Shown: one piece after another, positions 54,193-63,840 of the stretch | How the letters are laid out: each line of letters opens with the position of its first letter | How positions within the stretch are numbered: position 1 is the stretch's first letter | Origin: Agrobacterium larrymoorei | GTDB taxonomy: Bacteria; Pseudomonadota; Alphaproteobacteria; Rhizobiales; Rhizobiaceae | DNA: 64,000 nucleotides | Reading direction: 5' to 3' | Assembly (NCBI RefSeq): GCF_005145045.1 | Contig: NZ_CP039691.1 | Span: forward strand, 570,001-634,000 | Program-made: the position numbers and the translations under genes | The notes under the pieces: model-generated | Seen by the model: the letters and a program-made list of their open reading frames with translations, nothing else | The model's database searches: none | What the model was told of the DNA's origin: nothing

Positions 54193-54480
54193 ATGCTTAC
54201 GAAAATCGCTTGCGCTACCGTTGTTCTTACCGTTGCTTCGCTTGGCCCTGCACATGCTGGCGGCCTGCTCGGCGGTCTTCTTGGTGGTGGCAGCAAGGGT
54301 GGTCTCATCAATGTATCGCCCAATGTCAATCTTGGCCTGAAGGGGCTTCTGTCCAATAACAGCCTGCTGAACGGCAACAAGACCGGCGTTCTCAGCGGCA
54401 ACGATACGTCCGTGGATGGTATCGGCAACCATAACAGCAATGATCGCGACCGCTGCTGCGGCAAGAAGCGTCGCCGTTGA
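54193..54480 (+). CDS. Small secreted Gly/Asn-rich protein
   Basis: This 95-residue protein has a signal peptide (MLTKIACATVVLTVASLGPAHA) and a mature part of GGLLGGLLGGGSKGG, Asn/Gly/Leu-rich sequence and a Cys-Cys plus basic tail (RCCGKKRRR). The ribosome binding site GAGGAGAGAG is strong and a terminator follows, so it is very likely expressed. No family is recognised. The tail could form a disulfide-linked or surface-bound species. Confidence 0.75.
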   Translation: MLTKIACATVVLTVASLGPAHAGGLLGGLLGGGSKGGLINVSPNVNLGLKGLLSNNSLLNGNKTGVLSGNDTSVDGIGNHNSNDRDRCCGKKRRR

Positions 54481-54504
54481 TGCGATTGAAATGGTTGAAT
54501 GCGG

Positions 54505-54530
54505 AAAGGGAGCGGAGGGCTCCCTTTTTT
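54505..54530 (+). terminator. Intrinsic terminator after the small secreted protein gene
   Basis: AAAGGGAGC (54505-54513) pairs with GCTCCCTTT (54519-54527) and continues as TTT. Confidence 0.9.
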
Positions 54531-54739
54531 GCGTTTGAAGGAAGGCATTCCGCTATTTGACCGGGCGGCTCTTATCAGTTAAGGAATTCGCACGGGCGAG
54601 AGTCCCGGCCGTCCGCAAGCCCTCAGGGCTCTGGTGAAATCTCTCATATTCATTCCGATACGGTCATTCCTTTCAGGCATGTATTCGGCGGTAATGCGGA
54701 CCCCTCCTGAACGATACATGCCGATACAGGAGAGCCGCC

Positions 54740-55183
54740 ATGCGGAACACGACGACATTGCCAAGTATCGAGACCCTGAAAGATCATGCAAAGCGCTTGC
54801 GCGCCAGCTTGACGAAAGAGGGCACGAGCATCAACCACGCCCGCTCGCTTGAGTTGATCGCTGCCCAGTACGGCTATCGCGACTGGAACACGCTTCATGC
54901 CGCGCTAGGCAACCGACCACCGTTCAACCCCTATATGCTTGGCTCCCGTATCAGCGGATATTATCTGTCGCAGCCTTTCACCGGCTCCATTCTCGGGGTG
55001 CAATCGCTTGGCGGAGATCCGGAGCGTTTTCGTCTGACACTGCATTTCGATGATCCGGTCGATGTGGTGACGTTCGAAAGCTTCTCCGCCTTTCGCCAAC
55101 GCGTCCACTGCAATGTTGACAGTAGCGGACGGACGACGGAGCGTACCTCCGATGGGCGGGCACAGGTGGAACTGATCTGGTGA
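54740..55183 (+). CDS. Conserved hypothetical protein (annotated elsewhere as glyoxalase-superfamily related)
   Basis: This 147-residue protein has an N-terminal helical motif (SIETLKDHAKRLRASLTKEGTSINHARSLELIAAQYGYRDWNTLHAALG) seen in a family of short rhizobial proteins that databases loosely tag as glyoxalase-superfamily, from memory. The C-terminal half (about 55-147) looks like a small beta domain. AGGAGAG lies about 9 nt before the ATG. No function can be stated. Confidence 0.72.
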   Translation: MRNTTTLPSIETLKDHAKRLRASLTKEGTSINHARSLELIAAQYGYRDWNTLHAALGNRPPFNPYMLGSRISGYYLSQPFTGSILGVQSLGGDPERFRLTLHFDDPVDVVTFESFSAFRQRVHCNVDSSGRTTERTSDGRAQVELIW

Positions 55184-55236
55184 AGGGTCGCGGAGGTGGC
55201 GGCTGTTGCGTCACCTCTGCCGCCGATTGCTGAAAG

Positions 55237-56226
55237 TTAAGCCGAAATATCGACAATCCCGCAATCGCCCGCTTCGGACGCGAAGGCGAGGAGTTTGCCG
55301 GTGGCACTCCAGGACAGGGCGGTGATTGCGCCCTTGCCGGGGCGGCGCAGCAGGGCTTCCTTGCCATCGGCAACACGCACGCCAAGGATCATGCCGTCGA
55401 TGAAGCCGATGGCGAGAACGTCTTCGGCAGGATGAAAAGCGACGTGGGTCGCCATGATGTTGGCGCGGGTGCCGAGCTCAAGCGGCGCCTTGCCCATAGG
55501 GCCATCCTTGCTGGCGAAAGGCCAGACGATGGCCGCAGGCGCGCCGGAAGAGGCGAGCCACTTGCCTTTGGCGGACCACGACAGGGATTTTACCTTGGCG
55601 GGATAACCGGTCATGAGCATGTGGCGGGCATCCGCACCCTTAGGCGCATCCAGCTTCCAGCCATGCAGCGCGTTTTCCTGCATGGAGGTGACGAGGAACT
55701 TGCCGTCCGGCGAGAAGGTGACGCCGGTATGGGCGCCCTTCCATTCCAGATCGACCGGATCACCCGATGTCGCGACCCAATGCAGCGTTACGCCGTTATA
55801 GCGTGCAGCGGCAATGCGCAGACCTTTCGGCGCAAAGGCAATCGCCTCCACCGTGCGCTCTTCGGTGAATTCCTTGGTGGTGCCATCCTGCAGGCGCACG
55901 AAGCTGGATTTACCAACGGCATAGGCGACCGCATTCTGCGGGCCGCCAGCCACGACGCTGATCCACTTGCGCGGCACATGGGCAAGCTCCATCACGGAAC
56001 CATCATGGCCGATGCGCTGGACCTTGCCGTCCTCACCGCCGGTCAGAAGCGTAGCGCTGTAAGGATCGCGGATGCAGGTGAGCAGACCTTGATGCGCCTC
56101 GGTCACTTTCTCGCCGCCATCCAGCCGGTGGATCGTGCCTGCGGCGGTGGCAAAGATGGGAATATCGCCCAGAAAATGCGTCGCGACGACGTGGCCTTCA
56201 AGGTCAAGAGGAGCAACGGTGGGCAT
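55237..56226 (-). CDS. WD40 repeat protein
   Basis: This 329-residue beta-propeller has recurring blades, for example LLTCIRDPYSATLLTGGEDGKVQRIGHDG, GVTFSPDGKFLVTSMQENALHGWKLD, VKSLSWSAKGKWLASSGAPAAIVWPF and ALSWSATGKLLAFASEAGDCGIVDI. No signal peptide is seen, so it is cytoplasmic. It lies downstream of the His-rich COG0523 GTPase gene on the same strand, with a palindromic repeat pair between. WD40 proteins next to COG0523 genes are known in alphaproteobacteria and are linked to zinc homeostasis; that role here is inferred. Confidence 0.88.
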   Translation of the reverse strand: MPTVAPLDLEGHVVATHFLGDIPIFATAAGTIHRLDGGEKVTEAHQGLLTCIRDPYSATLLTGGEDGKVQRIGHDGSVMELAHVPRKWISVVAGGPQNAVAYAVGKSSFVRLQDGTTKEFTEERTVEAIAFAPKGLRIAAARYNGVTLHWVATSGDPVDLEWKGAHTGVTFSPDGKFLVTSMQENALHGWKLDAPKGADARHMLMTGYPAKVKSLSWSAKGKWLASSGAPAAIVWPFASKDGPMGKAPLELGTRANIMATHVAFHPAEDVLAIGFIDGMILGVRVADGKEALLRRPGKGAITALSWSATGKLLAFASEAGDCGIVDISA

Positions 56227-56273
56227 GGGCTAAAGGTCTTTCTGTGTATGTTTTTTAATTAGTTCGCTTTTCT

Positions 56274-56363
56274 GCCGTCATGCTCGGGCTTGTCCCGAGC
56301 ATCTGCCAACGCCCGTTCGTGGCAACGTGGTCAGATCCTCGGGACAAGCCCGAGGATGACGGT
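56274..56363. repeat. Inverted pair of RIME-like hairpins between the COG0523 and WD40 genes
   Basis: ATGCTCGGG-CTTGT-CCCGAGCAT (56280-56302) and ATCCTCGGG-ACAAG-CCCGAGGAT (56335-56357) are perfect hairpins in opposite orientation. The outer flanks GCCGTCA and TGACGGT are also complementary, giving a 90-bp MITE-like unit. Confidence 0.82.
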
Positions 56364-56378
56364 AGAGGGGGAGATCGA

Positions 56379-57512
56379 TCAAGCCGTCGCGAGGCAAGCC
56401 TTGAAGCTGTTCTCCAGCTTCTCGCGGTCCAGCTCGCGACCGATGAAGACGAGGCGGGATTCGCGCTTTTCGTCTTCCTTCCACGGACGCTGGTGGTCAC
56501 CCTCGATGATCATGTGCACGCCCTGAACGACGTAACGCTCCGCATCGCCCTTGAATGCGATGATGCCTTTCAGGCGCAGAATGTTCGGGCCATCTGTCTG
56601 GGTCACCTTCTGAATCCAGGGGAAAAAGCGCTCCGGGTTCATCTCGCCGCCGCGCAGCGAAACGGACTGGACCGTTACGTCGTGGATCGGGGAGGGGGCG
56701 TGGTGGTGGTGATCGTGACCGTGATCGCGGTGATGGTGGTCATGATCATGGTCGTGATGGTGGTGACGATGATGATCGTGATCATGGTGATGATGATCGC
56801 AATCCGGGCCACAGACATGATCTTCATGGCCGTGTTCAAGGAAATGCGGATCGTTTTCCAGCGCGCGCTCGAGATTGAAGGCGCCCTGATCCAGCACGCG
56901 GGCGAGATCGACGCCCGAACGCTCGGTCTTGTAGATGCGCGCGGAAGGGTTGATGGCACGGACGATGTCTTCGATGCGCGCCAGCTCTTCCGGCGTCACG
57001 AGATCGCTCTTGTTGATGACGACGACATCGGCAAAGGCGATCTGATCTTCTGCTTCGCGGCTGTCCTTCAGGCGCAGCGGCAGGTGCTTGGCATCCACCA
57101 GCGCCACTACGGCATCGAGTTCGGTCTTGGCGCGAACATCATCATCCATGAAGAAGGTCTGGGCAACGGGAACGGGGTCGGCGAGACCAGTCGTTTCCAC
57201 GATGATGCCATCGAAACGGCCAGGGCGGCGCATCAGGCCTTCCACCACACGGATCAGGTCTCCGCGCACGGTGCAGCAGACGCAGCCATTGTTCATCTCG
57301 TAGATTTCCTCGTCGGACTCCACGATCAGATCGTTGTCGATGCCGATTTCGCCGAATTCATTGACGATGACCGCATATTTCTTGCCGTGGTTTTCGGAGA
57401 GAATGCGGTTCAAAAGCGTGGTCTTGCCCGCGCCGAGATAGCCGGTCAGAACGGTAACGGGGATTGGCTTGATGGCTGTTTCGGTGCTTGCTTGGCTGAG
57501 CGTGTCGGTCAT
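56379..57512 (-). CDS. CobW/COG0523 family GTPase with His-rich loop
   Basis: This 377-residue G3E GTPase has the P-loop GYLGAGKT (24-31), metal-binding CVCC (77-80), switch region [12 protein letters not shown] (167-170) and an extreme His/Asp tract at 228-277 ([19 protein letters not shown] type), then the CobW C-terminal domain. Such proteins are metallochaperones, often for zinc under Zur control. ATG 57512 is chosen because family homology begins there. No Zur-like palindrome is evident in the 94 bp upstream. Confidence 0.93.
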   Translation of the reverse strand: MTDTLSQASTETAIKPIPVTVLTGYLGAGKTTLLNRILSENHGKKYAVIVNEFGEIGIDNDLIVESDEEIYEMNNGCVCCTVRGDLIRVVEGLMRRPGRFDGIIVETTGLADPVPVAQTFFMDDDVRAKTELDAVVALVDAKHLPLRLKDSREAEDQIAFADVVVINKSDLVTPEELARIEDIVRAINPSARIYKTERSGVDLARVLDQGAFNLERALENDPHFLEHGHEDHVCGPDCDHHHHDHDHHRHHHHDHDHDHHHRDHGHDHHHHAPSPIHDVTVQSVSLRGGEMNPERFFPWIQKVTQTDGPNILRLKGIIAFKGDAERYVVQGVHMIIEGDHQRPWKEDEKRESRLVFIGRELDREKLENSFKACLATA

Positions 57513-57606
57513 GGGAAACCTCGAATGGATGCGGCCCTGAGTGGCCTGAACAAAACTGTTGCTGTCCATATAGGCGCGTGAAGCAGGCAGTTCAAAGAAA
57601 TTCTGT

Positions 57607-58413
57607 TCAAGAATTTTGATGACTGCTGGCGAAGGCGCTAACATCGAAGGCATGGACATCCTGAAGCAGTTCGATAAGCCCTCTTACCGCGTGGGCTATG
57701 ATTTTCTCGCCTTTTTCAGCGCTCGCCGCTGCCGCATTTCCCGCAACGCCGAGGGGATTGAGGTCGGACATCTTCCATCCAAAGGCATGCGGACCATAGG
57801 CGCGCAGATGCTTGAAGCGATTGGAAAACTCCCGCTGGCGCGATGAAAAGGCCTGCGCCTTTTCCATTGCCACCTGCTGCGGGTGAAGCGCCAGCATGAC
57901 GGATGTCTCGATATCGCCGCCATGAATATCGATGGCCTTTTCCTCAGGAGTGATCAGCCCTTCCGGCAGGCCGAAGCGCGTCCAGCTGGTGGCGACGGCC
58001 AGCATGTCGAAGCGCACCCGCGCCTCGGTGGCCACAATGGTCATGAGCGGGGAATTGCCGCCATGGGCGTTCAGCATGATGAATTTTCGAACGCCCCGCT
58101 CATGCTGTCGTTTAGCGATATCCAGCCAGCGTTCGATTGCTTCGTTGAAGCCGAGCGTTTTCGTGCCCGTCACATCCATATGCTCGACGGAATAACCAAC
58201 CGGCTCGACGGGCAGAAAGGTGACGGGGAGGGTCTCAGGCAACGCCTGTTTCAAACGTGCGACGATGCCTTGGGCAATCAGCGTATCCGTCTCGAAAGGC
58301 AGATGCGGGCCATGCTGTTCATGCGCGCCAAGAGGTAGAACGAGGATCCTTTCGGATGCATCGAATCCCGCTGTTATCTTTTCGTCGTCAAATTGCGTGT
58401 ATGTGTTTGCCAT
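57607..58413 (-). CDS. Creatininase family amidohydrolase
   Basis: This 268-residue metal-dependent hydrolase has the motif [20 protein letters not shown] (metal-binding Glu, His, Asp), [10 protein letters not shown] and [13 protein letters not shown]. Creatininase-family members include creatinine amidohydrolase and enzymes of other pathways such as MftE; the substrate here is unknown. It is divergent from a MarR-family gene across about 80 bp and lies 94 bp upstream of the COG0523 gene. Confidence 0.88.
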   Translation of the reverse strand: MANTYTQFDDEKITAGFDASERILVLPLGAHEQHGPHLPFETDTLIAQGIVARLKQALPETLPVTFLPVEPVGYSVEHMDVTGTKTLGFNEAIERWLDIAKRQHERGVRKFIMLNAHGGNSPLMTIVATEARVRFDMLAVATSWTRFGLPEGLITPEEKAIDIHGGDIETSVMLALHPQQVAMEKAQAFSSRQREFSNRFKHLRAYGPHAFGWKMSDLNPLGVAGNAAAASAEKGEKIIAHAVRGLIELLQDVHAFDVSAFASSHQNS

Positions 58414-58492
58414 CTGGCGATCCGCGCCTGTATTCGTTAGATGTTACAATATCATATAGTCGTTCGCGATCTGACATAAAGGCACGCGCTGA

Positions 58493-59002
58493 ATGAGCAA
58501 GGACAAGCTGGCCAAAAAGGACAAGACGTCCAAGAAGAGCAAGACGCGCAAGAAGAAGGATTTGTCCTTCAGCCCGGAAGAGCTGGCGCAGTCCATCACC
58601 CAGGCCGCTCGCTCCATGCGCACTGCGCTCAGCCATAATCTCGCAACCAGCGGGCTCTACGCCGGGCAGGATGGTGTCATCCTCGCGCTTGCGCAGGAAG
58701 GCAGCATGACGCCGGGCCAGATCGCTCAGAAACTCGGCGTCAAGGCGCCCACCATGACGCGCACGATTGGCCGCATGGAAGCGCAGGGTTTCGTCGAGCG
58801 CAGTGCGGGCGATGGTGATGGCCGCTTGACGCTGGTCAAGCTGACTGAAGCGGGTGCGCAGAGCGTGGAGCACATCAACACATCGCTTGCCGCCTGCAGC
58901 GCGCGGGCGGTGGAAGGCCTGTCTTCGAAAGACGTTAAAAATGTCGTCAAACTCCTGCGCGCTATCGACGCAAATCTTCAAGCGTTTGAGTTAATCGATT
59001 AA
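58493..59002 (+). CDS. MarR family transcriptional regulator
   Basis: This 169-residue protein has a Lys-rich tail at the N-terminus (MSKDKLAKKDKTSKKSKTRK, about 1-24) and a MarR winged helix core (LYAGQDGVILALAQEGSMTPGQIAQKLGVKAPTMTRTIGRMEAQGFVERSAGDGDGR). The Lys-rich extension may add non-specific DNA contact and is unusual for the family. It is divergent from the creatininase-family gene, its likely target along with itself. Confidence 0.9.
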   Translation: MSKDKLAKKDKTSKKSKTRKKKDLSFSPEELAQSITQAARSMRTALSHNLATSGLYAGQDGVILALAQEGSMTPGQIAQKLGVKAPTMTRTIGRMEAQGFVERSAGDGDGRLTLVKLTEAGAQSVEHINTSLAACSARAVEGLSSKDVKNVVKLLRAIDANLQAFELID

Positions 59003-59122
59003 ATTTTTTATAGATCGATTTAAAGCTTCTTGAAACTCTTAAACCTGTTGCTTGTTTTGTTTAAATTGTTTAGCGCGATTTAAACGCCGCTGAATGCGGA
59101 GCGCATGGTCAGGAGGGGACAA

Positions 59123-60145
59123 GTGGCGCAAAAGATAAAGCTTTCCACCATTGCCGAAAGCCTTGGGCTTTCCACCGCAACGATTTCGCTGGCGTTGAGA
59201 GACAGCCCTCTTGTAGCGGGCGACACGCGCGAGAAGATCAAGGAACAGGCGCGCGCGCTTGGCTATATCTATAACCGTCGCGCAGCCAGCCTGCGCACAT
59301 CGCGCTCGGGCATTGTCGGCGTCGTATTCCACGATGTGATGAACCCGTTCTACGGGGAAATTCTCAAAGCCATCGAGAGCGAGCTGGATCGCAGCCGCCA
59401 GACCTTCATTCTGTCCAACCACTACGATTCCGTCGAAAAGCAGCGCACATTTCTTGAGACCCTGCTTCAGCTCGGCAGCGATGGCGTCATCATGTCTCCT
59501 GCCATCGGCACGCCGACGGAAGACCTGAAGCTTGCGGAAGAAAACGGCATGCCTGCCATTCTGGTGGCCCGCTCCATGGATGGCGTCGATATGCCGACCT
59601 ATCGCGGCGACGATAGCTACGGCATCTCGCTTGCCACCAACCACCTGATCAGCCTCGGTCACCGCACCATCGCCATGGTCGGCGGCACGGACCAGACATC
59701 GACGGGTCGTGACCGCTATCAGGGTTACGTCAACGCGCTTCGCAAGGCGGGTATCGAGGTCGACCCCAATCTGCGTATTCCCGGTGCGCGTTCCAAGCAG
59801 GGGGGCTTCGAGGCTGCGGTGAATTTTCTGTCGCTGCCACAAAAGCCGACAGCCGCCGTGTGCTGGAACGACCTCGTCGCTATCGGCCTGATGAATGGTA
59901 TTTCCCGTGCGGGTTTCGTGCCGGGCAAGGATATTTCCGTTACAGGATACGACGATCTGGAGGAAGCTTCCATTGCCACACCGGCGCTGACCACCGTTTC
60001 CAACGGGCAGGCGGAGGTAGGGCGGCTCGCGGCACGCGCTCTGCTGGACCGTCTGGCAGGCAGCCACGAGCCGGATGGTATTCACCTGATCAAACCGGAA
60101 ATGCGGATAAGACAGTCCACCGGCCCCTGCATTCCACGCCATTGA
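59123..60145 (+). CDS. LacI family transcriptional regulator
   Basis: This 340-residue protein has a LacI helix-turn-helix (QKIKLSTIAESLGLSTATISLALRDSPLVAGDTREKIKEQARALGY) and a sugar-binding-like domain (about 65-335). GTG 59123 is chosen because AGGAGGGG lies 5-12 nt upstream. AT-rich half-sites just before it (TTAATCGATTAA at 58993-59004; GTTTA/TTTAAAC elements near 59060-59094) could be an autoregulatory operator. The dehydrogenase 92 bp downstream may be in its regulon. Confidence 0.88.
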   Translation: MAQKIKLSTIAESLGLSTATISLALRDSPLVAGDTREKIKEQARALGYIYNRRAASLRTSRSGIVGVVFHDVMNPFYGEILKAIESELDRSRQTFILSNHYDSVEKQRTFLETLLQLGSDGVIMSPAIGTPTEDLKLAEENGMPAILVARSMDGVDMPTYRGDDSYGISLATNHLISLGHRTIAMVGGTDQTSTGRDRYQGYVNALRKAGIEVDPNLRIPGARSKQGGFEAAVNFLSLPQKPTAAVCWNDLVAIGLMNGISRAGFVPGKDISVTGYDDLEEASIATPALTTVSNGQAEVGRLAARALLDRLAGSHEPDGIHLIKPEMRIRQSTGPCIPRH

Positions 60146-60237
60146 GTTTAGCCGAACCGAATAGGCTGGAAAGCGGGTTTCGGTTTTTGTGACGATGCGT
60201 TAGCTTGCCTCCGAACTCATAGGAGGAATTACCGCAC

Positions 60238-61200
60238 ATGTCCGATAACAAAGCCGTCGTTCTCGTTCCGGGGAAAATCCACCCACGCGTGCTGGAGCGC
60301 TTCGAAGGCAAGGTCGAGGTGGTTTGCGCACCTGCCGGTGCCACGCCTTCTATTTCTGCGGAAGTGGCGGAACGCATTCGTGCCGTGGCCGTTTCAGGCG
60401 GCTTGGATGCGGCGTGGATCGATGCACTGCCAAATCTGGAAGTCATCGCCAATTTCGGCGTCGGCTATGATAGCGTCGATGCAAAGCATGCGGCCTCTCG
60501 TGGAATCGTCGTCACCAACACGCCGGATGTGCTGAACGACGAGGTTGCGGATACGACGATTGCGCTGCTGATCAACACCGTTCGCAGGCTCCATCAGGCG
60601 GAAACCTATCTGCGTGACGGCAAGTGGGTGAAGGAGGGACCGTTCGCGCTCTCGCCCTTTTCGCTGCGCGGACGCACCGTTGGCCTGTTCGGCATGGGCC
60701 GGATCGGCCAGGAAATCGCCAAGCGGCTCGAGCCCTTCAAAGTCAAGATCGGTTACCACACGCGCAGTAAGCGCGATGAGCTTTCCTACACCTATTACTC
60801 CTCACTGACCGAGATGGCGAAGGCCGTCGATATCCTCATCTGCATCGTGCCCGGCACGCCGGAAACCCACAAGGCGATCAATGCCGAGGTGTTGGCCGCA
60901 CTCGGCTCCAACGGCGTCTTCATCAATGTCGGGCGTGGCTCCAGCGTGGATGAAGATGCGCTGATCAAGGCCTTGCAGGACGGCACGCTCGGTGCCGCGG
61001 GCCTTGACGTGTTCTACGCCGAACTCAAGGTGCCGGAAGCTTTCCTCTCGCTCGACAACGTCTCCCTGCTACCGCACGTGGCCTCCGCCTCCGTGCCCAC
61101 CCGAAACGCCATGGCTGATCTGGTGGCAGACAATGTTCTGGGTTGGCTTAGCGAGCGCAAGGTGCTGACACCGGTGTCGGAAACGCCGGTCAAGGGCTAG
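60238..61200 (+). CDS. D-isomer specific 2-hydroxyacid dehydrogenase (GhrB/hydroxypyruvate reductase-like)
   Basis: This 320-residue NAD(P)-dependent enzyme reduces 2-keto acids such as glyoxylate or hydroxypyruvate. The nucleotide motif is GMGRIG (152-157), catalytic Arg233 lies in NVGRGS, and catalytic His280 in LLPHVAS. The usual DVFENEP is changed to DVFYAELKVP, with Glu262 as a candidate for the acid partner. It starts with ATG after AGGAGGAA. It is downstream of the LacI gene. Confidence 0.88.
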   Translation: MSDNKAVVLVPGKIHPRVLERFEGKVEVVCAPAGATPSISAEVAERIRAVAVSGGLDAAWIDALPNLEVIANFGVGYDSVDAKHAASRGIVVTNTPDVLNDEVADTTIALLINTVRRLHQAETYLRDGKWVKEGPFALSPFSLRGRTVGLFGMGRIGQEIAKRLEPFKVKIGYHTRSKRDELSYTYYSSLTEMAKAVDILICIVPGTPETHKAINAEVLAALGSNGVFINVGRGSSVDEDALIKALQDGTLGAAGLDVFYAELKVPEAFLSLDNVSLLPHVASASVPTRNAMADLVADNVLGWLSERKVLTPVSETPVKG

Positions 61201-61216
61201 GAAGACTTGGCGGCGG

Positions 61217-61975
61217 CTAAAGAGCCTTCGCCGCCTTATACTCTCGCACCGCATTGCCAAATGCCTCGAAAAGCGCGCGGGATGGGGCGTCGGTTTGTGC
61301 CCAATATTCCGGGTGCCATTGAACGCCAATGGCAAAGCCTTTGGCATCGATGACGGAGACGGCTTCGATGGTGCCGTCTTCTGCAGTTGCTTCCACTTGA
61401 AGTCGGGGGGCGGTTTTGGCGATGGCTTGGCGGTGGAGTGAGTTGATCTGGATTTCGCCAGCCACACCAAGATGCTGCGCGATACAGGAGCCTTCTGCGA
61501 TGCGGACGGGTTGACGGATGCGGAAGGCGTGATCGCGGTTTCCGTCTTCCGGTTTGCGGTGATCCCACACGCCCGGCTGCTCCTGAATTTCACTGGCAAG
61601 CGTGCCGCCCAGAGCCACATTCAATTCCTGAATGCCCCGGCAGATGGCCAGCATCGGGATGCTCCGATCAATCGCGCGGCGAATGAGAGGCAGGCTGGTG
61701 GCATCGCGACCGCTATCGTAAGGCCCGTCGCTCTCCTTGGCTTCCACACCATAAAGAGACGGATGGACATTGGTGGCCGAACCGGAAACCAGAAGCCCAT
61801 CCACGCGATCCAGAATCGCATCCACATCATTGCCCTCCTCAAAGGCTGGCACGATGAAGGACATTACATCCGCAACCTTGAGCGCCGCAGCGAGATACTG
61901 CGTCTGCGCGGCGTGCCACTCGGCGCCATCCAGAATTCTGATATCTGCGGGGATGGCGATGATGGGCTTGGACAT
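61217..61975 (-). CDS. Gamma-glutamyl-gamma-aminobutyrate hydrolase family protein (peptidase C26)
   Basis: This 252-residue class I glutamine-amidotransferase-like hydrolase has the nucleophile Cys112 in MLAICRGIQELN and the partner residues His221 and Glu223 in VQWHPEYW. PuuD-like enzymes release GABA from gamma-glutamyl-GABA in putrescine breakdown, but no puu genes adjoin, so the substrate is inferred. It converges with the dehydrogenase gene, with 16 bp between stops. Confidence 0.9.
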   Translation of the reverse strand: MSKPIIAIPADIRILDGAEWHAAQTQYLAAALKVADVMSFIVPAFEEGNDVDAILDRVDGLLVSGSATNVHPSLYGVEAKESDGPYDSGRDATSLPLIRRAIDRSIPMLAICRGIQELNVALGGTLASEIQEQPGVWDHRKPEDGNRDHAFRIRQPVRIAEGSCIAQHLGVAGEIQINSLHRQAIAKTAPRLQVEATAEDGTIEAVSVIDAKGFAIGVQWHPEYWAQTDAPSRALFEAFGNAVREYKAAKAL

Positions 61976-62145
61976 GATGGCTCCGAATTCTATGCCGCTT
62001 TGTAGCGCTCGGTTGGGAGGGCGCGATTATTGTCTCAACTTATGTGTGTCGCAGGTTAAAATCGAGTGCGATTTCTCCAAGGCAGCCAGTGAAACTTCGG
62101 CAGTGGCTGCGTCAAGCCTCATGGCGTTATTCGCCTAAAGTATAA

Positions 62146-63450
<1,305 letters not shown>

Positions 63451-63477
63451 TCTCATTGAGCTGAGTTGCACAACATG

Positions 63478-63505
63478 AAACCCGGATCGAAAGGTCCGGG
63501 TTTTT
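63478..63505 (+). terminator. Intrinsic terminator downstream of the dctP-family gene
   Basis: AAACCCGGA (63478-63486) pairs with TCCGGGTTT (63495-63503) and continues as TTATTTT. Confidence 0.92.
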
Positions 63506-63672
63506 ATTTTGCCTCAGCAGGTTGCCGCCGCTCGACAAATACAATCTCAACGATATGATCGCGAAAGTTGACGGCGAAGCAGAACACTTTGGAGACCAGC
63601 CGAAGTATCGGCGGAGACGGGCCCCGCCGACCTTGGCAACGGCCTTGCTGTTTCAACTGTGGAGGTGATGCA

Positions 63673-63759
63673 ATGCGAAAACCGCTGAGCATTACGTTTA
63701 TCGTAAGGAAAAGCCGGACAGGCTGGTCTGTGACTGTCCGGCTAACTTTCAAGCGCTAA
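63673..63759 (+). CDS. Possible 28-residue basic microprotein
   Basis: The frame MRKPLSITFIVRKSRTGWSV...RLTFKR follows a strong ribosome binding site, GGAGGTGATGCA (63661-63672). It is highly basic and strand-like. Its last third overlaps a perfect inverted repeat AGCCGGACAG / CTGTCCGGCT (about 63711-63743). Upstream 63511-63660 holds no other gene that I can support. It may be real, since such tiny genes are easily missed, but homology could not be tested. Confidence 0.4.
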   Translation: MRKPLSITFIVRKSRTGWSVTVRLTFKR

Positions 63760-63765
63760 ATAAAG

Positions 63766-63793
63766 GGAAGGTAGGGCTGCAACCCTGCCTTCC
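63766..63793 (-). terminator. Terminator of the gene at the right window edge
   Basis: GGAAGGTAGGG (63766-63776) and CCCTGCCTTCC (63783-63793) form a strong stem. On the minus strand it is followed by CTTTATTTA, and it lies just past the stop of the partial gene at 63841. Confidence 0.75.
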
Positions 63794-63840
63794 ACTTCAC
63801 CAACATAATACGTTCCGTTAAACGTAACAAGTGTTTCCGC

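Noticed and set aside
63504-63752. 82-codon minus-strand frame
   Set aside because: It begins inside the dctP terminator region on the other strand, lacks a ribosome binding site and has no recognisable homology.
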